From assembly GCA_019614645.1 (NCBI GenBank), contig JABWDB010000013.1:6835501-6899500 (forward strand): DNA of 64,000 nucleotides, in the 5' to 3' direction. The DNA is from Stratiolaelaps scimitus. Its lineage: Eukaryota; Arthropoda; Arachnida; Mesostigmata; Laelapidae. This document shows positions 49,240 to 59,700 of the stretch, piece after piece. A model generated the notes under the pieces. The model saw nothing but the letters and a program-made list of their open reading frames with translations, was not told where the DNA came from and searched no databases. Position 1 is the first letter of the stretch. The number at the start of each line of letters is the position of its first letter. Position numbers and translations under genes: made by a program.

Positions 49240-51339
49240 ATGGCGGACAGAGGACGCGCCACTCGCGGCAGGAAACGGACGTTCGGGAAGGGCCACCCGC
49301 CTCCCAGCGCCGCGGATCTGTTTGACTCGCTGATTCAGGGCCAGGACAAAGCGGCTAACGACGAGCCGAAAATCAAAAAGGTACCGTAGTGAAACCTCTT
49401 TACTACTACAATGTGAGGAGGGGGCCATATAGTTTTTACTTTCAACGGGCGCATCTAAGTAGAGTTAAAGAAAATGCATTATATATATATATATATATAT
49501 ATATATTAGGACGTTCTTAGTAACCCTGCGTATTTCGTGTCGCTGAAGGTAAAACGCATTTCGTCGAGTAAGTCCTTGGCGATCAAGGAAGGCGAGCCAG
49601 ACGTTTCTTCGGGGCCAGAGGGCGGGGATGTGAGCGTCGTTCCGTGGCAACACTCACAAAATTCACAGGAGTCTCCCGGTGACAACTCCAACAGGAGTCC
49701 CTTAGGAGGGTCCGATGACTCAGAAGGCTCGGACGATGATGGACCCTGTGTGTTGATGTCATTCGGTGGAACACTTGATAAGGACAGTGCGGCCAGTCTG
49801 GACCAAAGCCCACGCAAACCTCAGCGCGGCAGGTCTGTGTACGCTATGAGATATGTTAGTTGTTCGGCTGTCATCTGATTAGCTTACTGATCTAAAGGCG
49901 CATATCGAGGTGTGCTGTCAGATTTGCTTTAATATTTTGTTGTATTACAATACGATTAAGACCTTTGGGACGATAACCGTTAAAGTGGTACACTTGTAAA
50001 ACTTGTGGTAAAAAAAAAGTTGTGCTATTCCAAAATGTATTATAATTCCACAATAGCGCTACAAATATGTATGACTTTCCAGTCAAGGCTTTATTGGGCA
50101 TTTCTACTGGACTCGAGCATGCTTCCCGTGATCTTTGCTATTGTGAATGCAACAGACTATTTAAATAGACGCCCGACGTGCAGATTCACAATCCTAAATC
50201 TTCACTCACTAATGTGGCGACATTACGTTCAATGTTCAATTATATTCCCATAGGCGGCCGAAAACTGACTCTACCGCTGAGTCCGGGCGACAAATCTCGG
50301 ATGCACCCCGAATAGAGGTAACAAATCCGTCAGCACCTCGGGTAGTTTTCTCTAGTGACGAACTGTACATTACTTCAATGTAAGATTATCGATTCGTCTA
50401 GGTTATACTTATATTTCAATCGGCTTCACCAAACGGTATCCAGTGCATGCGCGCGCGAACCGAACCCCCGCTGCGAATCAGTCGTGCGCTGGTTTCTGCA
50501 AGAATCAACTGGGTGGCATTGGTGATCGTGCTCGTGCTATTTTAGTAATGGATGTCTATGGAATGAGGAACCCTCTAAGAGCTCCGTTTTCCATACGTAG
50601 CCACCTGGCTATTGTATTCAGTGTGATCATCTTACACAAAACCTGCCGCCGATCACTCAGGTTGTCACTTTTCGGGGAAGCTCTTTCGATTATGTCGTAA
50701 GGTGCAAGACGTGGGCGTATGCATCTTAGTAAGGTATCCGCTTGTGAGCAACAAACCTTCCATTGCTCCCCAGTGTTATTTGCACCCAATCTTACCAAAT
50801 TGTTCAATGCGCAGGTTGTCAACGAGCCCACGACCCACGACAATGGTGAAGGTCATGAAAATCATTTCGAAGAACAAGATGACAGGGACATCGCTGGCGA
50901 CCCAATTCCTCCCGGTGTTGACGACGACGATGACAATGACAACGCGGACGGCGACACGGCCGCTGAGCCAGCTAATGCGAGCGTCCGCCGTAGCAGCGAT
51001 AACGGCGGTGTGGGGTCGCTTGGAGTGTCCAAAGATGTCGAGGATTCAATCCGTAAGGAGATTGAAAATATGCTCGCCAACAACCGTTTCCGCGGTGGCG
51101 CTGGCCGAGGCGAGGGCGGCGGCGGTGACCGTGAGATTGGCGATCTCAATGGCGATGTGTCCGTTTCCCTTGAAGAAGACGTAATCCTCGTCGAGGCCGG
51201 ACGAAAAAAGCACTGTCGATTCTTGATCCGCCGACAGGAGGACCAGACCCCGCCTTCATCTCGAAACTACCGATGCTTCAAGTGCTCGTTTAATACGACC
51301 CGCATGAATAACATGATCCGCCATTATCGGCAGTGCTAG
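49240..51339 (+). CDS. Unidentified acidic protein with C-terminal zinc-finger-like motif
   Basis: Four coding exons, 49240-49380, 49510-49832, 50254-50317, 50815-51339, joining to 350 aa. I do not recognise the family. The N-terminus is basic (RGRATRGRKRTFGKGH), followed by a Ser/Asp/Gly-rich disordered middle (GGSDDSEGSDDDGP), an acidic stretch (DDDDDNDNADGD near residue 217), an Arg/Gly-rich piece (RFRGGAGRGEGGGG) and a C-terminal Cys-X2-Cys...His-X3-Cys unit (YRCFKCSFNTTRMNNMIRHY) like a lone C2HC finger. Basic, acidic and zinc-finger parts suggest a nuclear or chromatin-associated protein, but that is inference. The acceptor of exon 2 directly follows a (TA)n run. The gene converges with CLPTM1L. 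An in-frame upstream start is not apparent; the ATG at 49240 is the first that keeps the long frame. Confidence 0.75.
49479..49506. repeat. (TA)n microsatellite forming a splice acceptor
   Basis: The TA run passes directly into TTAG at 49506-49509, the only acceptor that opens exon 2 of the zinc-finger gene in frame. There is no separate polypyrimidine tract. Confidence 0.8.
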
Positions 51340-53734
51340 CTTGGCGACGCGCATCAGCTCCGATGAGACATGTACACACTTCAGACTGTGTTCAGAGGGA
51401 GCTGAGGTGTCGTACCCCATTTAATCTGCCTCGTGTCGCAGTCGTCTCTGTAGCGGAAGCGTGTCGGTTTTTAAGGGCAGGGAGGTGTAGGCAGGGCGTT
51501 GCATTGTGGAAACTGGTGTCGTTGTTCAATAGATCAAGGAGTCCTTCTTGAGAATGGCAACCTTTCAGGTGGGGAGCAGACATATACATTCGTCATTTAG
51601 ATGGATTCTTCTCACTATTCCACTTGCTATAAGCGACTGCGTATAGAAAGGCGTACAATGATGTGTATACTTCTGTGGAAGAGGGTAGGCTAAAAATTAC
51701 TCGATTAGAGTAACAGTGGGCTGGTAATCATACACGCCCATTTCATAGAAATAAATAGTACCCTAATTCATGATTATAGAGAATAATAATTAATTATCAA
51801 TTGATCCAAGCGGAATAATGGAGGAAACATAAGGAGATTGAGAATATTCACCTAACGAGTGAACCTGATTCGGAATCTATAGGAATGTGATTCGGAATTT
51901 ATAAAACAAATTGTCATCCTCGGAAGCGATTACCAGCAATATAATCATATCACGAAGACTCATAGATCGATTTTAAGGCACCCTACGACCCGTTATCATT
52001 ATCTCCTTGGGTTGGTATCATCCTGCGCCATGATGATTCCTGTCTACATTTCGACACGGATGAGCTATGACGTTGAACGTGGATGAAAATTGCAGCCTGT
52101 CGCAATAAGTAGACTGTAAACGAGTATTCGCTGAACAACTTTTCCTTATCAATGCTAGCTTAGTTAGGCGATCCGAATTGGGACAGGGTTGGGAGGAATG
52201 AAATGAGTAAGAGTATGCAATTTGGTTCCCATGTTCAACGAACTTTAATGGTTTAACTGTACGTTGAAATTCGACGCCCTCGTCACCCTCCGGAAAAGCC
52301 CATTGTGTATGTTCATGTACATAGTATCATCAATGACGAGAAAACGAATCCATAAATGCGCGTAAGATTAACAGCAGCAACCGCAAAGAGCAAACATCAA
52401 TTCTTCCTTTGTGAGACGAACGAAGTGAAGGCGAGTAACAAAACGCCCCGTGTAAAAATCTACGATATTACTAAATCATAGTGCAACACCATGTTTCATA
52501 GAAAAAACATAATACAGCGACAAACAAACGATGAAAACAGCATCATACGTTGAAGGCATCATTGCCATGACAGAGTAGTGTCTGTATGAAGTCAGTCATC
52601 ACTCGATGTACGAATGGAATAAATATCACCAAAAAAATAAACACTCGTGAAAGATGAAATAAAACGCTTTATTTTTTCCTGTCCTTTCCTGGCTTTATCT
52701 CCCGACGGGATTGATTGTTGTGCAACGTTCACTCGGGTGAATTTCGGTAAATTAGACCCCCGCTTCATACAAAAAGACGACCGCTTCATACCAGAATAGT
52801 ATTGCTCATTCTGGTGAACAGCAGATTTCGAAATGTACGAGTTTCCGTGTATCATCCAGGTAATGTAAGTGATCTATGTAGTGAAAAGTGACATTTTCAA
52901 AAATGTCCGTAAAAGTGACGAGACTGTATAATACGCGGGGGCAATATACAAACGGTGCTGTTCACAGCAAGCGACACGAGCGCTTGTGACTTGATCTCCA
53001 CCGAAATCAATGCATAAGCGCTCGTGGTGCGTCTCTCTCTCATGTCCTTTCGCCGCAACAAAACTCGGCACAGCGTCCGCAAGGCCTTGCCAACGAAGTT
53101 GTCAAGGCCGACAACATGACGGGGTCAATATCCACATGAACCTTCCCATTAACAAATCGTTTTTTTTCCCTCCTACCCAAGCTATTATGCTTACTATCTA
53201 CTCTTCTTTGATTCCTTGACACTCTTTCGGGGTGAGGATTTCGTTGTTGTCTTCTCGTCGGCGTATGATACGCCGAACTCGTTGGTTCGACTTTTGTCCA
53301 CTGGATACAGCCTAAAATCGAAAGGATTCAGTCAGAGAAACGGGCAACTGATCGTGATTGGGGAGATTCGTAATATATATGTAAATGTAAAATATTAGCT
53401 TGTAGCTGTTCAGTGGGATATTGTCGTTCGCTTCGCATTGCCAACGGGAAATTGACGTATTCGTCTTTCCATTCAGGTATGCTGCGTTGCATTCAACATT
53501 CTCTCTTGGTACAACGTCGTTTTCGGTACAGTCTTCTTCGAGAAATTCTTTTTTCTGAGCGCATCCGGAGTAAAAATAGTTCTTGCAAGCGGTGGACCAT
53601 CACAAAACAGGAAGGTGTGCGATATAACGAGTCTTTAGTTACTGTCCATAGCCCTACATCGTGATCAGGACCAAAATTACGCTGTAGCCATTATTCATGT
53701 TCGTCTGATGCGAGTGAGAACAATATTCGCTCAT
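51340..53734. other. Convergent intergenic region
   Basis: This lies between the 3' ends of the zinc-finger gene and CLPTM1L, and should contain both 3' UTRs. AATAAA-like signals occur on both strands (for example AATAAATAG near 51750), but I cannot assign them. No further coding exon is supported. Confidence 0.45.
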
Positions 53735-56700
53735 CTATTCCCTGCTGTTTTGTTTAAACATAGACACCATCCTCAATAGAGGAAAATGAAACGATCTCTG
53801 ATCGGGGAAGACGTACCATCTTTGATAGAGGAAGATGAGAAAGACGGCATCATCACGGAAACAGGCGACGCGATGAGCTGTCGGCATATGAATGATGAAC
53901 GCGAATAGGTCATCGATGAAGGTGTTGAACGCTTTATACATGAACACCTGAAAACGCGTAAGAATATACAGGGAACGCTGTTCGAATGGTGTACGACAGA
54001 CAGCTTTGGCAATTCTGTTCATTTTGTAACATTGGTGGTCAACGCAGCTCAGTGTTATATTGTAGTATGAGGTGTCCATGCGGCTATAAAGCTAGGCGAA
54101 ATTTGTATCCATCAAGCGCGGCTATCTGTCAGGCGCGTGAGAGATAAGCGGTAAAGGTACGGGCAAATTTCACTGAGACCATTTGAAGCGAGATGTACGC
54201 TATCGGTAGGAGGGACAACTTAGAATACAAGCGTCAGTCGAAGTAGTCGAGAATAAATTTCCTTTACTTACCCTCCATGGAAGGTGGGCGACTGACTTGA
54301 GTCGGTAGTTGAGGAACAGCTGTGGTAACATCAACAAGAAGCCGAATGCGTAGACGCCGTTTGCCAACGATGCTATGCTCCATGAATACCAGCTGGGAAT
54401 GGTCACATCAGCAACGACAATAACATAGATCAGAAAAGCCGCACCCTATATATATATATATATATCTAGTATCTTCTCTAACTCTAACTGTCCCACTTGG
54501 AAGTAAAAACGATATATATATATATACATATAATGTCATATTGTGCTTGTTCTAACAGTGAACAAAATCACCCGTCGAGCAAATCCATACATAGTGCACA
54601 TTAGGTTCGCTACGAAACCTACCGAACCACGCGAACAAATGTAGTGTGCCTTTTTTTATTGTGCTGTTACTCAAATCAGCAGTACTTAACCTTGTTTGTC
54701 AGTTTCGATAGAAGCTTGATAATTGATAAGCGATAATATTCAGCTCGTGGACGTGTCGAGGGCTTAAACCTGTTTAGCTTGCCTTGTATCGCAAGCGTGG
54801 TTATATTCACGTAACACAGAAAATTGTTTGCTATTGTTGTTGTTGTTGTTGTTTATATTTAGGATAAAACATTATGAATTCACTCCCATTCGTCTAGTAA
54901 GAGGTTAGGATTGTTTTGAATTGAAATATCTGAAGAAACGAATATATTTTACGATCGAATGTCTAATTGAGAGATAGCAACATACACAGCAACCCATTCA
55001 GTGAGCCGTACAAACCTCTTATGTGGCTGATAGTACAGGCTGTATATCGCCCCACCGATTGACAATGGTAACAATATATACGACAGCAGCCTCATTCCCT
55101 GGGAGTCGATCTCATCGGTTTGCTGCTCGGCCTCACTGGAACTACCAAACTGAAAAACGGACAGATAGACAGACAAAGGTTGTAAAAAAAACTTCACAGA
55201 AACTTGTCATTATGATACGGTTACTAAAATATGCCAATATTGCCCATTGTGAAAATATATCTCTTTTTTTTTTTATTCACACGAGTTGTGTAATATTATA
55301 ATATACCTATTTTACAAACAGTGTGGTGGTTTATAAATATGTTACAACGTGCTTTCGCCAGTGGCTGTGGCGAGAGTTCGGTCGTTGTTGTTGTTATTAT
55401 CTACACTCAATTTCATCAAATGGTTCAGTGATCTTATTTGATTGCACTCGCCCGCATGATATTTACAACATTTAGATCCGCAGAATTTACATTTACAGCG
55501 ATCATTTGCGTCGTGGTATCCCTCGGATTGACATACAAGGTGGTGGAAGCCGTGTACGGCGAACCTAGTGATATGGTGTCTGTTTACTCTGCCGCTAAGT
55601 TTCCAAGTGTCATCTTTCATGGCCGGCGTCATAGAAAATAAAGGGTCCACCTCACTCTTCTTCCTATTTTGGCAGTCAATGAACGTACGATAACTTTCTG
55701 TTTCTGGGAGATTGAAAGTTTCGCGGACTTCTTCTACGAATGACGGTGTGTCGGTCAGCAGATAGACAATTCGATTTCGGGCCGTCGCGTGCAATCCAAG
55801 TACCGCTTTCAGGAACGCCGGTTTAACTCTGTCTAAGGTGGTCAGATCCCGGCAAGTGAGTTTGTCCCAGACAACCTGGATTCCATATGTAGCTATAGGC
55901 GAGATCTTCAGGTTAAATAATTTGAGGGCTATGTCCACCGATAACCGTTGAGGTCGCTCGATTGTGTGTACTGCGATCAACGCTTTCCTGGCTCGCTCTT
56001 CAACATGCGGGGCGAATGACTTGCCTGTTGTTGTTATAGTTAGTCCGAGGTATGTAAACGAATTAACTATTTGCAGTCGCTCTCTGTCTAATCGGAACGC
56101 GTCCGTCTCGCAAAGCCTTCCCCCTTTTCGAAACTTCATTGCCACAGTCTTGGCTTTATTGATCTGAAGCCCGATATCGCTTACATAGATATTTAGGGTT
56201 GTCAACGCTTGCTGGAGATGAAATCTGCTCCTGCAGTACATAACGAGGTCGTCTGCGTATAAAATGAGGCTCACTGATGGGTGGCGCTGTTTAATACATG
56301 ATGGAAGGTCGCTGATGAGGAGAGAAAAAAGCAACGGACTTAGGTTATCCCCTTGGGCGAACCCCGTCGTCTGTTCCACCCCGTGTCTCTCCACGACTCC
56401 ATCGTCTATAAGTACTATGTTCTTCTGTAAAATATCTTTCAGCAGCCCTAGTACATTAAGAGGCAAGATTAACGATGTACAATATTGTGAAAATATTGTA
56501 CATCGTTAATCTTGCGTCAAGCTTTCCTTTGGCATCATTTCCTGCTCCCGTTAACCGTTTGCTTGGTTATCCGCTGCATTTGCCAGCGGATAACCAACGA
56601 GTGAAGTAAACGTTGCGTAATTGTAATCGGGTTCATCATTAGCGTGTTTATTTTCCATCCATAGGCGGAAGCAAGGAAAAAAGTAGCCCTGTGGTACTTG

Positions 56701-59700
56701 TACGGTATTGTGCACTTACATTGAAGCCTACGGGCACAATGCCCTTGCAACGAATCGAGACCTTCATTGCCTTGGCAAGCTTCCATAGCTCGATGGCCGT
56801 TGAGACGAAGTTCGATAGAAGGACCAACCGCGACGTGTCATTATCATACAGATAGAGCAGAATGACAATCTGTGGGACAAACATCGAAATGAAACACGTG
56901 AATGACAACGTGTTATGTATTGGCATCATCAGTGCATTTACAAGCACACGATAATGAACGTGCATTGGCAAAAACGACGTGGCTTTCATTCGAGTTGGAA
57001 AATAACCAGCTCCTGCCACCTAGCTCGTTAATTAGCTGGATAAACACGTTTAAAATGACGATGAATACAAAGCCGCCTTCCGGCGACGACTACGGGCACG
57101 AAGGTTTGAATTTCTATCAAATCAAGCCAACCTGTGACAATGCGCGCCATCCAATCGCTCGCACGGAGATGCCTTCAAAGTTGTCGATATTTCGCCAGAA
57201 GGACACGTCATTCTTGAACGCCATGACATCAAAAATCATCTAAAAATAGAAAAGGTACAAGATATTAGATTGAGGCATAAATTTCCGCCGTTTCATTAAC
57301 AATGAAAAAATGACGCACTCAGATCGATTTAAACCAATTCACATATTTATTATGTACTCCCCATTGTTGTTCACGACCTCCTCTCACCTTGAGATGAGCT
57401 GATGGATTCCATTTTTCCAAAAAAAATTAGTTTGACCTGAAAAAGGCGACCAACCCCCGTTCAAGGTCCTCTGAATCGTCGAAATGGCGGTCGCTCAAAA
57501 AATTCGCCAGTGAACGAAACAGGTGGTAATCTGTTGGAGGGTCAAGGTAAAGGTAAAGGTTTTATTGGTTTATTAAAGGAGCTGCAATTTTTATGCTCTC
57601 TTATATGTCACGCAGCGGGGCTCGAACCTGTGGTCTCTGGCTTCCGATAACCGGAGACTTAGCCGTCCAAGCCACCGCGCTGACGGGTGGGTATGTACCC
57701 ACCACGCCAAGGTCTGGCGAATATGGTGGGTACATAAAAACTTCCCATCCGCTTTGGTGCTTCTTGTGGTGTGAGGCCTTGCGTTGTCATTGGGGAGGAT
57801 CACTTGACCTCTCCTGTCGGGTCTCTTCATCTGAATTGCCTCGTTTACACGATGCAACTGGGCTATGTAGAAGTCGCTGGTGACGGTCTGATTTCTCGCA
57901 AGCAATTCCCAGTGTATGGACCTTCCCAGTCCCATCAAATGCACAAGATGACTTTTTTCGGGTATAAATCTTGCTAAATCGGAGCATAGCCGCACCCCCA
58001 GAAGGCACCCAGTCAGCTCGTTGCTTCATATTCGGGTACAGACACCACTTCTCGTCTACAGTAACAATTCCCTGCAGGAACATGCGGTCATGATGGTTGC
58101 GAGTAGCGCGCACTCAGGCGAGGTGTTGAGCAGAGATGATAAGTCTCATTTCCGCCGAGGTATCCAAACTCCAAGTTTCTGTGTGAATCCCATCGACTTA
58201 AGATGTCTACCGAAGGTTGTTTGATCACAACCCACCGTTTCAGCCAGTTCACGTTGTGTTTGACAAGGGTTTTCCTTCAGTAGAGCCTTGAGTAGGCCTT
58301 CATCAAACTCAACAGGCCGACCCACTACGCGGTGCATCCTCACCTGCAGCCCAACCTATACAGCAGCCCAACCTGAACTTCGCAAACTGCTTCTGAGCAG
58401 TCCTTTCAGACATACTTGCTTCGCCATACACGGCACAGATATCCCTTGCTGTAACGGAGGAGGTTAAACCACGGCGAAAGCCGAACAAAAGCAGGTGTAG
58501 GAAATGCACTTGTTTATTGCCTGGAATCTCCATCTTTCGAGCCTGATTTCGAGTTGAAATCCAGTTCGCAGGAAAAATCGAACTCCGCAGGCGAACAGAG
58601 CGGGAAAAAAGCTTCGAAACCAGTCAGGTTCAAAGTAAGTGGAGAGGGCCTTCATGGAGAGGGCCTTCATGCGGTTCAAATGAACCCCAGGAACTTATAC
58701 CTCAACCTAATAGAACAGATATCTGAACACTTCGAGTAGAACCAAATTCAAGAAGCAGTTTGAGCAGTTTTTGTTCGTTGGGGGTGGGAGGCACGTCGCA
58801 CAAACTGCAGATTCAATAAGCTCATGTCGTACATGAAGAGGATAATCGTCCGGGAGTCTATTCAACGAGAAGGTGATGTTGTCATTTCGAATGGGACAAG
58901 GATTTCTACGCGTGAGACAAGCAAATTGCTCGTTTTGAACTGTTTCATATGTAGCACTATCTTGGCCAAAGGTGGAATGCGTCCGGACTAGGCTTTTAAC
59001 GATTCACAAATGTAGTCCACATGAATCATGGTATCGGTCCATTTGGAAACGCCTCGTCCGGGGAAAAGCTCGATCCACGCATCGTGAAGATTTAACCTTG
59101 AGATAATACTCTTTTTTATCTCATAGCTGACCCTCAGCGGACTTCGCCATGCCACGCCTTGGTACCGCTGCCCAGCATCGCTTAGGGGCCTATCATGTCG
59201 GTCGTTCAGAACTTCTCTCGGCTTTCTTCAACAGACCTATGCGACGGCAACAGCAATGTTAACCATATCACAATTTCTGAGGATCGGACGAGCAATCTCA
59301 AATCGCAGCGCTGTTCGTGGTTTATGTGGCAACCCCATCAAAGGGATGTGCATTAGCGTTTAGCCACCCGGACCGCACCACCACCCGAGATAATACCTGA
59401 TCATGCTCAAACATTTCATACCCATCACAGTCGCTGACCCTTCGGCGCATAAGTGTGCTCTCTTTGACTAATCAGATCTACTTCTTGCTTACATGTAGGG
59501 CCGAAACAAGGATTGTTGTGAGCAGAAGTGCCAGGGAGGTGTCGAAGAAGATGCTCTTCACGCCGTCCGTATCCTGAAAACCAATTGGAGCAAAACATGA
59601 ATACGTCCATTCTTAGTTGCAGAGGCATAGTGTAGGCACCTCTTCCGGGTCTGTCAGGTAGTCGTCACGTCAAAATATTGGCGTAAATCCCAAAGAATTA

